Of a DNA stretch of 34,410 nucleotides, positions 8,138 to 15,861 are shown piece by piece. The stretch covers positions 1-34,410 of the forward strand of contig CATYVQ010000019.1 in NCBI GenBank assembly GCA_958413895.1. Reading direction: 5' to 3'. The DNA is from an uncultured Collinsella sp. (lineage in GTDB: Bacteria; Actinomycetota; Coriobacteriia; Coriobacteriales; Coriobacteriaceae). Each line of letters starts with the position of its first letter. The stretch's first letter is position 1. A program made the translations under genes and the position numbers. Below the pieces are notes generated by a model that worked only from the letters and a program-made list of their open reading frames with translations, was not told where the DNA came from and did not search any database.

Positions 8138-9028
8138 CTACTGAAGCGCCTGTGCGCCCAGGGCCAGGCAACCCATGATGCCCTGCTTGCCCTCGAGGCT
8201 GTTGTTGACGATGTAGTTATCGATGTCGTTGACCTCGGGCGTGACGATATAGCCGTTGAGCATTTCGGCGCACTTCTTGCGCGCGAGCGGCACGATGGGG
8301 GTGTGGTCGGCCACGCCGCCGCCGATGATGATCTTTTGCGGCGCGTAGCACAGCGTGTAGGTCATGAGCGCCTGTGCCAGATAGCCGGCGAGCAGGTCCA
8401 TGGCCTCCGGGTCATCGGCCATGTCTCCGGCGCTCTTGCAATCCCAGCGCTTTTTAACGCCGGGGCCGGCGATGAGGCCCTCGAGGCAGTTGTCGTGGAA
8501 GGGGCAGGCGCTATGCTCGCCGATGGTGTCGCGCGGGTCGCGCGTGACCAGGATGTGGCCGGCCTCGGGATGCATCATGCCGTGCACGAGCTTACCGCCC
8601 GAGAGCACGCCGGCGCCCACGCCGGTGCCGATGGTCAGGTAGACCACATCGGTAAGGCCCTGAGCGCAACCAAACGTGACCTCGCCCAGGCAGGCGACGT
8701 TGACGTCGGTATCGTAGCCGCAGGGGATATTGAGCTCGTTTTGGATAGTGCCCAGCAGGTCAAAGTAGCGCCATGCCGTTTTGGGCGTCTCCAGGATCTT
8801 GCCGTATTGGGGCGAAGCGGGGTTGACTGCGGTGGGGCCAAATGCGCCGATGCCCAGCGCGGCGATGCCCTTGTCGGCAAACCATGCGTTGACGGCCTCA
8901 ACGGTCTCCTGCGGGGTCGTGGTCGCGATCTGCTCGCGCTCTAGGACCGTACCGTCCGCATAGCCCGTGGCGCAGACCATCTTGGTGCCACCGGCCTCGA
9001 GCGCTCCGATAAGCTGCTGCTCTGCCAT
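8138..9028 (-). CDS. ROK-family sugar kinase (fructokinase-type)
   Basis: 296-aa ROK (repressor, ORF, kinase) family kinase. The N-terminal phosphate-binding motif is GALEAGGTK (8-16), the catalytic Asp lies in YDTDVN (D108), and GTGVGAG (134-140) is the second phosphate motif. The zinc site is complete: H158 of the HPEAGH segment, then C175, H178 and C181 in ACPFHDNCLEGL. The opening GALEAGGTK-VCA together with CPxHxxCxEG is typical of the ROK fructokinases related to B. subtilis GmuE/YdhR, which phosphorylate fructose (or mannose) with ATP. Substrate assignment is by family resemblance. The start has AGAGAGGAA upstream. It follows the aminotransferase gene on the same strand but is separated from it by a hairpin, so it is probably its own unit. 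Confidence 0.88.
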   Translation of the reverse strand: MAEQQLIGALEAGGTKMVCATGYADGTVLEREQIATTTPQETVEAVNAWFADKGIAALGIGAFGPTAVNPASPQYGKILETPKTAWRYFDLLGTIQNELNIPCGYDTDVNVACLGEVTFGCAQGLTDVVYLTIGTGVGAGVLSGGKLVHGMMHPEAGHILVTRDPRDTIGEHSACPFHDNCLEGLIAGPGVKKRWDCKSAGDMADDPEAMDLLAGYLAQALMTYTLCYAPQKIIIGGGVADHTPIVPLARKKCAEMLNGYIVTPEVNDIDNYIVNNSLEGKQGIMGCLALGAQALQ

Positions 9029-9104
9029 AGTATTCCTCTCTCTGGGACGAGTTGCTCCGTGACTAAAGTATAGAGCTCTAAACCATTTAAGGAAGCGCTA
9101 TAGA

Positions 9105-9143
9105 AAGAAGCCTCGCAACGCGGCGGGCGGTGCGGGGCTTCTT
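9105..9143 (-). terminator. Hairpin terminator after aminotransferase gene
   Basis: 13-bp stem (9105-9117 with 9131-9143, one G-U pair) around a 13-nt G/C-rich loop. On the minus strand it is followed by TTCTTTC-like sequence. It sits 27 nt beyond the aminotransferase stop. Confidence 0.7.
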
Positions 9144-9169
9144 TGGTTGCTTTAGTTGCCGGGCCGTCC

Positions 9170-10351
9170 TTACCCGCGCGGCTTGATTTTATCACGTAGC
9201 GACTTGAGGTTCTCCAGCGCCGCGTTAAGCGTCTCGTCTCGCTTGGCAAAGTGAAAACGAATCAGATGGTTGACGGGCTCGCGGAAGAAGCTCGAGCCGG
9301 GCACGGCGCACACACCCACTTTAGACGCGAGGTCTTCACAGAACTCGAGGTCGCTGTCATAGCCAAACTCTGAGATGTCCATCATGACGTAGTAGGCGCC
9401 CTGCGGCACGTTATGCTCAAGACCGATGCTGTCGAGTCCCTGACAGAACAGGTCGCGTTTGGCGGTATAGAGGTCGAGGACCTCATCGTAATAGCTGTCG
9501 TCGAAATTGAGGGCGGTGACGACGGCTTCCTGCAGGGGAGCGGCGGCACCCACGGTGAGGAAGTCGTGGACCTTTTTGATGCGCTCGGTGATTTCGGCAG
9601 GGGCGATAGTGTAGCCCAGACGCCAGCCGGTGATGGAGTAGGTCTTAGACAGCGAGCTGCAGCTGATGGTGCGCTCGAACATGCCGGGCAGCGTGGCCAT
9701 ATAGACGTGCTCGTGGGGCGCGTAGACGATGTGCTCGTATACCTCGTCGGTAATGCAGTAGACGTCGTACTTTTTGCAGAGGTCGGCGATAAAGGTGAGC
9801 TCCTCGCGCGTGAAGACCTTGCCGCAGGGGTTGGAAGGGTTGCACAGGACGATGGCCTTGGGGTCGTTGTCGCGGAAGGCAGCCTCGAGCGCCTCGCGGT
9901 CAAAGTCGAATGTGGGCGGGTTGAGCGGTACGTAGATGGGCTCGGCACCCGAAAGGATCGTGTCGGCGCCGTAGTTCTCGTAGAATGGCGAGAAGATGAC
10001 GACCTTGTCGCCGGGGTTCGTGACCGTCATCATGGCGGCCATCATGGCCTCGGTGGAGCCGCAGGTGACTACGATATTCTCGTTGGGATTCACCGGCATG
10101 CCCATAAAGTGCTCCTGTTTGGCGGCGAGCGCCTCGCGCATGGCCTGGGAGCCCCAGGTGATGGAGTACTGGTGATAGAGCGGCTTGGGGTCGCTGGCGA
10201 TGGCGCTGAGGCTGTTGAGCAGCTGCGCCGGGGGATCGAAGTCGGGGAAGCCCTGCGAGAGATTGACAGCGCCATACTTATTGGAGATGCGTGTCATGCG
10301 GCGGATGACCGAATCGGTAAACGTTGCCGTGCGGTTGGATAGTTCTTTCAT
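9170..10351 (-). CDS. Pyridoxal-phosphate class I/II aminotransferase
   Basis: 393-aa fold-type I aminotransferase. Visible motifs are the substrate loop NLSQGFPDFDP (30-40), the cofactor-binding segment NPSNPCG (171-177), TDEVYEH with the cofactor-nitrogen Asp at 202, and SSLSKTYSITGWRLGY with the Schiff-base Lys at 236. NLSQGFPDF is characteristic of the kynurenine/methionine/aromatic aminotransferase branch. The likely reaction is transfer of an amino group from methionine, an aromatic amino acid or aspartate to a 2-oxo acid; the exact substrate cannot be read from sequence. I chose the ATG at 10351 because AAAGGA lies about 6 nt upstream and the conserved sequence begins there. A start at 10369 is also in frame. 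Confidence 0.92.
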   Translation of the reverse strand: MKELSNRTATFTDSVIRRMTRISNKYGAVNLSQGFPDFDPPAQLLNSLSAIASDPKPLYHQYSITWGSQAMREALAAKQEHFMGMPVNPNENIVVTCGSTEAMMAAMMTVTNPGDKVVIFSPFYENYGADTILSGAEPIYVPLNPPTFDFDREALEAAFRDNDPKAIVLCNPSNPCGKVFTREELTFIADLCKKYDVYCITDEVYEHIVYAPHEHVYMATLPGMFERTISCSSLSKTYSITGWRLGYTIAPAEITERIKKVHDFLTVGAAAPLQEAVVTALNFDDSYYDEVLDLYTAKRDLFCQGLDSIGLEHNVPQGAYYVMMDISEFGYDSDLEFCEDLASKVGVCAVPGSSFFREPVNHLIRFHFAKRDETLNAALENLKSLRDKIKPRG

Positions 10352-10435
10352 GCCGGTCCTTTCGAGCATTTGCAGTGGGGCAAGTTTACTCCTATGAAAC
10401 CGGTAGGATTTGCCCGAAATGGATCTAAAAAACTC

Positions 10436-10454
10436 TTTTCAAAATTCTTGAAAA
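10436..10454. repeat. AT-rich inverted repeat between aminotransferase and tRNAs
   Basis: TTTTCAA (10436-10442), 5-nt AATTC, TTGAAAA (10448-10454): a perfect 7-bp inverted repeat 7 nt upstream of the tRNA promoter -35. It could be an operator for the divergent aminotransferase gene or an upstream element for the tRNA promoter. No direct evidence for either. Confidence 0.35.
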
Positions 10455-10461
10455 TTGGGGC

Positions 10462-10490
10462 TTGCATCGCATGGCGTTCCTTGCAATAAT
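10462..10490 (+). promoter_or_regulatory. Promoter of the tRNA cluster
   Basis: TTGCAT (10462-10467), exactly 17 nt, AATAAT (10485-10490). The first tRNA starts 27 nt after the -10, the normal distance for a stable-RNA operon. Confidence 0.65.
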
Positions 10491-10516
10491 AGTCGAGCGC
10501 GAAGCGCACAGGACAC

Positions 10517-10594
10517 GGTGGGTGTAGCTCAGTTGGCTAGAGCGACGGGTTGTGGTCCCGTAGGTCGAGGGTTCGAGTCCCTTTACCCACCCCA
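10517..10594 (+). tRNA. tRNA-His (GTG anticodon)
   Basis: Complete cloverleaf. The acceptor stem GTGGGTG (10518-10524) pairs with TACCCAC, and the extra G at position -1 (10517) pairs with C73, the hallmark of tRNA-His. The D-arm is GCTC...GAGC, the anticodon loop TTGTGGT reads GTG, and the T-loop is TTCGAGT. CCA is encoded at 10592-10594. Confidence 0.97.
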
Positions 10595-10616
10595 GTTCTT
10601 GCTTCGTGTTGATATC

Positions 10617-10692
10617 GGGTCGTTAGCTCAGTTGGTAGAGCAGGGGACTCTTAATCCCAAGGTCCAGGGTTCGACCCCCTGACGGCCCACCA
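10617..10692 (+). tRNA. tRNA-Lys (CTT anticodon), copy 1
   Basis: Acceptor GGGTCGT pairs with ACGGCCC (G-U tolerated). Anticodon loop CTCTTAA reads CTT (Lys AAG). T-arm CAGGG-TTCGACC-CCCTG. Discriminator A at 10689 and encoded CCA at 10690-10692. Confidence 0.97.
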
Positions 10693-10705
10693 CACGATAT
10701 CTCCT

Positions 10706-10731
10706 CTAAAGTCCGTCACAACGGACTTTAG
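10706..10731 (+). other. Perfect 11-bp hairpin between the two tRNA-Lys genes
   Basis: CTAAAGTCCGT (10706-10716), CACA loop, ACGGACTTTAG (10721-10731). It lacks a clear T-run (only CTTTG follows), so it may be a weak terminator, attenuator or processing signal between the two identical tRNAs. Confidence 0.6.
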
Positions 10732-10735
10732 CTTT

Positions 10736-10808
10736 GGGTCGTTAGCTCAGTTGGTAGAGCAGGGGACTCTTAATCCCAAGGTCCAGGGTTCGACCCCCTG
10801 ACGGCCCA
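10736..10808 (+). tRNA. tRNA-Lys (CTT anticodon), copy 2, no encoded CCA
   Basis: All 73 bases are identical to copy 1, from GGGTCGT through discriminator A at 10808. The next three bases are CCC instead of CCA, so this copy needs CCA-adding enzyme for a correct 3' end. Terminated by the hairpin at 10822. Confidence 0.95.
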
Positions 10809-10821
10809 CCCATAGCATGTT

Positions 10822-10852
10822 AAAGCGACTGGCTTAGGCTGGTCGCTTTTTT
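10822..10852 (+). terminator. Terminator of the tRNA cluster
   Basis: AAAGCGAC (10822-10829) pairs with GTCGCTTT (10842-10849), with four further pairs inside (two G-U), a TTAG loop and a run of T at 10847-10852. The mirror image ends in TTTAAC on the minus strand and could also stop dinD transcripts. Confidence 0.88.
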
Positions 10853-10895
10853 GTTAACCTCGCATGGGGTCGAACCCGAAAGGGTGCGGCCGCTT

Positions 10896-11756
10896 TCACA
10901 GATCGAGCCTACCCTGGGGATCGGTAAAACCGTCAGTACCCTCCTTGAGTTTCTTCTCGTCTGCCTTCACACGACGCTCGAGCTTTTTTGTATCCTCGGC
11001 AGGCGGTAGGTTCTCGGGGACAATTCCGCGGTCGATAAGGCTGCCACGCACGCTTGTGTTGTTCTCGACGTGCTCTTGCTTGATCTGGTCCAGACCGTAC
11101 AGGTCGTGTTCCTCGGCGTTGAAGGCCGTCATCGAGTTCGTAAGGTCCTTTGCTTTGATGAGGACATCGGCTAACCTGTCCGCCAATGCCGCGCTCTTGG
11201 GTACGCCGAGCTGCTGCTTCATTTCCGCCGTGCTTCTGCCGCCGAATAACGCTTCATCGCCCTTCGACTTGATGATCGCGAATCCTTTGGAGTCTACGCC
11301 GCGTTTGAACGCAATACCCGAGAGCTGTTTCTCTGAATCGGATAGCGAGTGGCGCGCCTGCAAGCGCTGAATCTCTGCGAAGCGCTGCTCTATGAGCTCT
11401 TGGCGGCGCGTCTGCACGGCAAAGTATGCCTGGGCGAGCGCGATCTCTGGCTTGTTTGAATCTCCGTTCTGTGCGATTAAATAGCATGCATAGCGCGTAA
11501 GTTTGTAGTCTTTAACCGCGCGAGCGGCGACACCGGCAGTTACCATTTTCGTGGTGTCACGAAAATGGGAATCAACTGGAGTTTTGTTTGTTTCGCATGA
11601 GACTTTTGCCCTCTTAACAACTTCGGCGAAGTTCTCCCATCGAGTGTACCCCATGGGTTCCATTAAATCGCGTGCGAGCCAATACTCAACGCCGTCTTCC
11701 ACATTGGCGTAGCTATCAAGTTCGATACGCCACTTCTCGATATCTCTACTGTCCAT
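10896..11756 (-). CDS. dinD: DinD-like DNA-damage-inducible protein
   Basis: 286-aa homologue of E. coli DinD (about 274 aa). The N-terminal half has the Bro-N-like segment with the family hallmark YWLARDLMEPMGYTRWENF, followed by AVKDYKLTRYACYLIAQNGD. The middle carries the conserved long helix AYFAVQTRRQELIEQR and the C-terminal KLERRVK helix. E. coli DinD is SOS-induced and inhibits RecA strand exchange; whether this protein does so is unknown. No LexA-type palindrome (GAAC-N4-GTTC or CTG-N10-CAG) is visible upstream. Composition is less GC-rich than the neighbours, and it sits directly beside a tRNA cluster, a common insertion point, so lateral acquisition is plausible. The start has GGAGGAG about 5 nt upstream. 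Confidence 0.88.
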   Translation of the reverse strand: MDSRDIEKWRIELDSYANVEDGVEYWLARDLMEPMGYTRWENFAEVVKRAKVSCETNKTPVDSHFRDTTKMVTAGVAARAVKDYKLTRYACYLIAQNGDSNKPEIALAQAYFAVQTRRQELIEQRFAEIQRLQARHSLSDSEKQLSGIAFKRGVDSKGFAIIKSKGDEALFGGRSTAEMKQQLGVPKSAALADRLADVLIKAKDLTNSMTAFNAEEHDLYGLDQIKQEHVENNTSVRGSLIDRGIVPENLPPAEDTKKLERRVKADEKKLKEGTDGFTDPQGRLDL

Positions 11757-11784
11757 ATCTCCTCCTCGCTGGTCTATTTTCTAT

Positions 11785-11799
11785 GCGGGCTTTGCCCGC
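11785..11799 (-). other. GC hairpin in the dinD 5' region
   Basis: GCGGGC-TTT-GCCCGC, a perfect 6-bp stem with a 3-nt loop, about 30 nt upstream of the dinD ATG. It may be an operator or an mRNA leader hairpin. Function unknown. Confidence 0.4.
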
Positions 11800-11839
11800 T
11801 CTGTATTCAGAATAAGGATACGCTGTCGTGCGGACACGA

Positions 11840-11875
11840 ATGGGCCCCGTGCTGCTTCGAGCTCACGGGGCCCAT
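11840..11875 (-). terminator. Hairpin downstream of the flavoprotein gene
   Basis: 12-bp perfect inverted repeat (11840-11851 with 11864-11875) and 12-nt loop, 43 nt after the flavoprotein stop on the minus strand. The T-tract is poor (ATTCG), so it may be a weak or 3'-stabilising hairpin. Confidence 0.6.
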
Positions 11876-11917
11876 GGATATCGATTGGTTGTGTTCTGCT
11901 TTAGATAGGTGTCCGGT

Positions 11918-13444
11918 TTAATCCGCTCGATAGTGCGACCCGAGACTTTCAGTTCGCTTGCGCATGGCTTTGACCATTTCCTGTGCTAGTCGAATCTGCG
12001 ACTGTAGGCGGGCGAGGGCTGCGATCTCGCTGTCATCGGCATGCGGCTTGCTCAGCGCCATGGCCTTGTCTTGCAGGCTTTCAAGCTGTTGCAGGGCCTC
12101 GGATAGGCCTGTTTCGGTCCTGTTGATCATGCAATAGGTGCTCATCGTGTGCCTAAGGCTGTGTGTCAGGCGTTCGGCATCTGTTGTGGCAATGCCGTAC
12201 TGGGGGAGGGTGATATCCGCCTTCAGGGCTGCCTCAGGCTCCTTCTGCGCTGCAAGGGCTGCCGATGCGCCCGCGATGCGCCCGAACACGATGCCGTTGG
12301 CACTTGATAAGCCACCAATGCGGTCGGCTCCGTGCATGCCGCCTGTCGCCTCGCCGCAAGCGTAGAGACCCTCAACGCCCGTGTACGCGGTCTTATCGAT
12401 CTTGATGCCGCCGTTAGCGGCGTGGGCATACATCGCAACGCGCATCTCGTCAGTCGGAGCGATGCCGTGCTCGTCTTGCAGCCAGGTGGCAAAGGTCTGC
12501 ACAAACTCTGGGACATCCTCGCGGGGGAAGTCGTAGTGGAGTGCCAGGCCTTCGACACCTGCCTGATCGATGACGAGATCGATAGCGCGGGAGGCCAAGC
12601 GTGACGTGAAGGGGCCATATCCAGAGCGCTGCTCGAGCAGGTCGTCCAGCTTGTCGTCGGCAATATCTACCGGCTGGTCTATATGTACGTAGCGCCAGGT
12701 TTTCTCGTTGAAGACCAGGTTGCGCTTGGGCTCGATGAAGCCGGGCATCATCTGCATGAACTCTATATTAGCAAGCGATGCGCCGTGCGCCAGTGCGATG
12801 GCCTGCGAGGAGCTGAGCACATCAGCCGACGTAAGGCTGCGCTCGAACAGGCCGCCTGTGCCACCGGCTGCGATGATCGTGGCCTTGGCAGCAAAGGGCA
12901 CGATTCGATTTTCGGTAAGGTCGTAGAGTACGGTTCCGGTTATTCTGCCGTTCGTGTCCTCAACAAGGTCAATAAGCTCATGGCGGGGGAGCAGGCGAAT
13001 GCCGAGTGACTCGATCCGGGTCGTCAGAGCGTCCTCAAGGGGCTTGCGGGTGAGGCCGCGCCACATACGTGTCTTATGGTCAAAGCAAGGGATAAATTGC
13101 TTTTGCTGGGCGCTCTCGGCGCTTTGCGGGTGCTGGAGTTCTACGCCCAGATCCTGTTCGAGCCAGTCAATCGCTTGGGGAATGCAGTGGACGAACGTTT
13201 GGACGAGTTCGGGGTCGGCAACGCCGCCGCCGACGGTCTGAATGGTGTCGATGAGGTCCTGTTCATCGTCTTCGTTAACGGGTCCGATAAGCCCTAGGCC
13301 CCAGGTTCCGGGGAAGAAGCTCGATCCACTCATAGTCTTGCCGGCGCTTGCCACAGTGACGGTTGCACCCGTGCGTGCCGCTTCGATGGCGGCGCAAAGG
13401 CCCGCAATGCCAGATCCAATTACCAGTACATCAGTCGATTCCAT
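11918..13444 (-). CDS. FAD-binding oxidoreductase of the fumarate reductase/aspartate oxidase flavoprotein family
   Basis: 508-aa flavoprotein. The N-terminal dinucleotide-binding motif is VIGSGIAG (GxGxxG at 10-15) with AGKTMSGSSF after it. A second FAD segment, TIIAAGGTGGLFERS, lies mid-protein. The C-terminal FAD contact is LYACGEATGGMHGADRIGG. The architecture is that of succinate dehydrogenase/fumarate reductase subunit A and L-aspartate oxidase (NadB). No nadA, nadC, Fe-S subunit or membrane anchor is next to it, so it is either a stand-alone soluble reductase or a NadB-like oxidase. The substrate cannot be assigned. The start is the ATG with AAAGGA 5 nt upstream; a longer in-frame start at 13501 would add 19 unconserved residues. 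Probably a single-gene unit. Confidence 0.85.
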   Translation of the reverse strand: MESTDVLVIGSGIAGLCAAIEAARTGATVTVASAGKTMSGSSFFPGTWGLGLIGPVNEDDEQDLIDTIQTVGGGVADPELVQTFVHCIPQAIDWLEQDLGVELQHPQSAESAQQKQFIPCFDHKTRMWRGLTRKPLEDALTTRIESLGIRLLPRHELIDLVEDTNGRITGTVLYDLTENRIVPFAAKATIIAAGGTGGLFERSLTSADVLSSSQAIALAHGASLANIEFMQMMPGFIEPKRNLVFNEKTWRYVHIDQPVDIADDKLDDLLEQRSGYGPFTSRLASRAIDLVIDQAGVEGLALHYDFPREDVPEFVQTFATWLQDEHGIAPTDEMRVAMYAHAANGGIKIDKTAYTGVEGLYACGEATGGMHGADRIGGLSSANGIVFGRIAGASAALAAQKEPEAALKADITLPQYGIATTDAERLTHSLRHTMSTYCMINRTETGLSEALQQLESLQDKAMALSKPHADDSEIAALARLQSQIRLAQEMVKAMRKRTESLGSHYRAD

Positions 13445-13637
13445 CAGATTCCTTTCTCGTCCGGCGCATTGTCGCACGGGTGATCGGCAATGGGGCCGCA
13501 AAGACTCGGCAAATCGGTAAAGGGCAAATATGGCAGGTGGGCGTCATGGACGCTCTGACGCTCCATCTCTTCACATCTCGTATTTCGCCCCAGCTGATAT
13601 ATCGGCATTAGCTACCCTGCACCAGCGCAAACAAAAA

Positions 13638-13665
13638 GAGCCGCTACCTCGAAAGGTAGCGGCTC
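13638..13665 (-). terminator. Terminator of the GGGtGRT operon
   Basis: Perfect 12-bp stem (13638-13649 with 13654-13665) closed by a 4-nt loop. On the minus strand it is followed by TTTTTGTTTG. It lies 35 nt after the GGGtGRT stop. Confidence 0.93.
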
Positions 13666-13700
13666 CAAAGCTCAACTATATGAGCATCGCGCGGGCGCGA

Positions 13701-14705
13701 TTAGGCCTTGAGGGCCTCCTCGACGGCGACAGCGCAGGCGACGGTGGCACCGACCATGGGGTTGTTGCCCATGCCGATGAGACCCATCATGTCAACGTGC
13801 GCAGGCACGGAGGAAGAACCGGCGAACTGGGCGTCGGAGTGCATGCGGCCCATGGTGTCGGTCATGCCGTAAGAGGCAGGGCCGGCGCCCATGTTGTCCG
13901 GGTGCAGGGTACGGCCAGTGCCGCCACCAGAAGCGACGGAGAAGTACTTCTTGCCAGCCTCGAGGCGCTCCTTCTTGTAGGTGCCAGCGACGGGGTGCTG
14001 GAAGCGCGTGGGGTTGGTGGAGTTACCGGTGATCGAGATGTCGACGTTCTCGTGCCACATGATGGCAACGCCCTCGCGGACGTCGTCGGCGCCGTAGCAG
14101 TTGACGGCGGCGCGGGGACCATCGGAGTAGGGGATGGTCTCGACGACCTTGAGCTCGCCCGTGAAGTAGTCGAACTGGGTCTTCACGTAGGTGAAGCCGT
14201 TGATGCGGGCGATGATCTGAGCAGCGTCCTTGCCCAGACCGTTGAGGATGACGCGCAGCGGCTTCTTGCGAGCCTTGTTGGCGTTCAGAGCCAGGCCGAT
14301 AGCACCCTCAGCGGCAGCGAAGGACTCGTGACCTGCCAGGAAGGCGAAGCACTCGGTGTCGTCGGAGAGCAGCATAGCGCCCAGGTTGCCGTGGCCCAGA
14401 CCGACCTTGCGGTCCTCGGCGACGGAGCCGGGAACGGTGAAGGCCTGGATGCCCTCGCCGATGATGGCGGCAGCCTCAGAAGCGGACTTGGCGCCACGCT
14501 TGACAGCGAGAGCGCAACCGAGGGTGTAGGCCCACTCGGCGTTCTGGAAGGCGATGGACTGGGTGTTGTTGACGATCTCACGCGGGTTGAAGCCCTTGTC
14601 GGTGCAGATCTGCAGAGCTTCCTCGAGGGAGGCGATGCCGTTGTCGGCGAGGCACTTGTTGATCTTGTCAGCGCGGCGCTCGTAACCTTCGAACGTAACA
14701 GTCAT
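13701..14705 (-). CDS. GGGtGRT-family protein
   Basis: 334-aa soluble protein with the name-giving motif SGGGTGRT at 259-266, followed by a long conserved Gly/Met-rich C-terminus (PDNMGAGPASYGMTDTMGRM). A Cys pair and several His residues are present, but I see no classical Fe-S motif. The family is widespread in gut anaerobes, is almost always paired with the NifU-like gene found here just upstream, and has no established biochemical function as far as I know. The pairing suggests a role in metal-cluster or sulfur chemistry, or that the partner delivers a cluster to this protein; this is inference. The start has AAGGGAGGG 8 nt upstream. The gap to the upstream gene is 18 nt, so they form one operon ending at a strong terminator. 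Confidence 0.88.
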   Translation of the reverse strand: MTVTFEGYERRADKINKCLADNGIASLEEALQICTDKGFNPREIVNNTQSIAFQNAEWAYTLGCALAVKRGAKSASEAAAIIGEGIQAFTVPGSVAEDRKVGLGHGNLGAMLLSDDTECFAFLAGHESFAAAEGAIGLALNANKARKKPLRVILNGLGKDAAQIIARINGFTYVKTQFDYFTGELKVVETIPYSDGPRAAVNCYGADDVREGVAIMWHENVDISITGNSTNPTRFQHPVAGTYKKERLEAGKKYFSVASGGGTGRTLHPDNMGAGPASYGMTDTMGRMHSDAQFAGSSSVPAHVDMMGLIGMGNNPMVGATVACAVAVEEALKA

Positions 14706-14723
14706 AGTTATTTCCCTCCCTTT

Positions 14724-15458
14724 CTACTCGTGAACCGGGAATACGCTGGCGACGGAGTGAGTCTCCTCGTCGGTGCGCGGGTCGATGTACTTGGCAGCGT
14801 TCTCCCACTGACCATAGTGGCCCATAGCGCCAGCGATGGCCTCCTCGGGGGTCTTGCCGGCCTTGACGGCGTCGGTGAACTTGCCGAGGTTCAGGAACTC
14901 GAATGCGATGATCTCGTTCTTGTCGTTGAGAGCCATGCGGGTGACGTAGCCCTGAGCGAGTTCGAGGTAACGGGCGCCCTTGGCCTTGGTGCCGAACATG
15001 GTGCCGACCTGAGAGCGAAGGCCCTTGCCGAGGTCGTCGAGGGAGGCGCCCACGGGCAGGCCGCCCTCGGAGAACGCGGTCTGGCTGCGGCCGTAAACGA
15101 TCTGCAGGAAGATCTCGCGCATAGCAACGTTGATGGCGTCGCAGACGAGGTCGGTGTTGAGGGCCTCGAGGATGGTCTTACCGGGAAGGATCTCGGAAGC
15201 CATGGCGGCAGAGTGGGTCATGCCCGAGCAGCCGATGGTCTCAACGAGAGCCTCCTCGATGATGCCGTCCTTGACGTTCAGCGTGAGCTTGCAGGCGCCC
15301 TGCTGAGGTGCGCACCAACCCACACCGTGCGTAAGACCGGAGATGTCGGAAATCTCCTTAGCCTGGACCCACTTGCCCTCCTCGGGGATGGGTGCGGGGC
15401 CGTGGTATGCACCCTTGGCAACGGGGCACATGTTCTCCACTTCCTGTGAGTACTGCAT
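14724..15458 (-). CDS. NifU/IscU-like iron-sulfur scaffold protein, GGGtGRT partner
   Basis: 244-aa protein related to U-type Fe-S scaffold proteins but about 100 residues longer than IscU or SufU. Candidate ligands are C49 and C56 (GWCAPQQGAC) and C77 in ETIGCSGMTHSAAMASEIL, which matches the scaffold motif GC-x-x-x-x-AS. An N-terminal C11 is also present. The C-terminal third (TPEEAIAGAMGHYGQ, DPRTDEETHS) is specific to this subfamily. It is first in a two-gene operon with the GGGtGRT gene. The window also contains a separate SufU, so this is a second U-type scaffold with a presumably dedicated client. The ATG at 15458 follows AGAGGAGGC; a start at 15542 is in frame but has no support. Confidence 0.85.
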   Translation of the reverse strand: MQYSQEVENMCPVAKGAYHGPAPIPEEGKWVQAKEISDISGLTHGVGWCAPQQGACKLTLNVKDGIIEEALVETIGCSGMTHSAAMASEILPGKTILEALNTDLVCDAINVAMREIFLQIVYGRSQTAFSEGGLPVGASLDDLGKGLRSQVGTMFGTKAKGARYLELAQGYVTRMALNDKNEIIAFEFLNLGKFTDAVKAGKTPEEAIAGAMGHYGQWENAAKYIDPRTDEETHSVASVFPVHE

Positions 15459-15861
15459 GCCTCTCCTCTCTATCGTGTTGGCGTCCCGTCTGGGGGTCGT
15501 GGCTGGCGATTGCCGGGCGACCCTTCGAAAGGGACATGACATGCAGCCCCTATAATACCGCGAAATGCACGGAATATTCGGCGAACGGCTCAGTTTTCGT
15601 AGCGAGAAGTCCGGAAGTTTTAATTGAAACGGTTTAACTCTATGTTCTGTGGTCGCGAACCTCCGTAGAGGGGGTCCGTCTTTGGCAAGCTTTTGGTCGG
15701 CTCTTGTAAGCGTTGCAGGGGTTGACCTGTTGCAACGGTGCCGTTCGCCGCCTGTTTACTGCCTTTGGCCGCGCGAGTGTATTGTTTTGCGTGAATGTTT
15801 TGATGGCACGCTTCAATCGTGCTGTATTGGATGGTAAGCAGATCCCGGCGAAGGGAGCGCC
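15459..15861. other. Intergenic region with REP-like hairpin upstream of the Y1 transposase
   Basis: About 400 nt without a credible gene. A 7-bp inverted repeat CGTTGCA (15711-15717) / TGCAACG (15731-15737) could form a REP-like stem-loop. A 10-mer containing AAGCTT, CAAGCTTTTG at 15686-15695, recurs inverted at 16725-16734 on the other side of the transposase gene and could mark the ends of a unit. A TATTAT box on the minus strand near 15556-15565 might serve the NifU-like/GGGtGRT operon. Confidence 0.4.

Noticed and set aside
8030..8944. 304-aa plus-strand ORF over the ROK kinase
   Set aside because: Antisense shadow; starts inside the terminator hairpin and has no start signals.
9413..10342. 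309-aa plus-strand ORF over the aminotransferase
   Set aside because: Antisense shadow of a gene with complete catalytic motifs.
10455..10682. 75-aa ORF reading through the tRNA genes
   Set aside because: Classic tRNA-derived spurious protein (VAQLARATGCGPVGRGFESL); the DNA encodes tRNA-His and tRNA-Lys.
11757..11840. LexA/SOS box upstream of dinD
   Set aside because: No GAAC-N4-GTTC or CTG-N10-CAG palindrome found; CTGTATTCAG at about 11801-11810 is too short a dyad to count.
13530..15449. 639-aa plus-strand ORF across the GGGtGRT/NifU-like operon
   Set aside because: Antisense shadow over two well-supported minus-strand genes and through their terminator.
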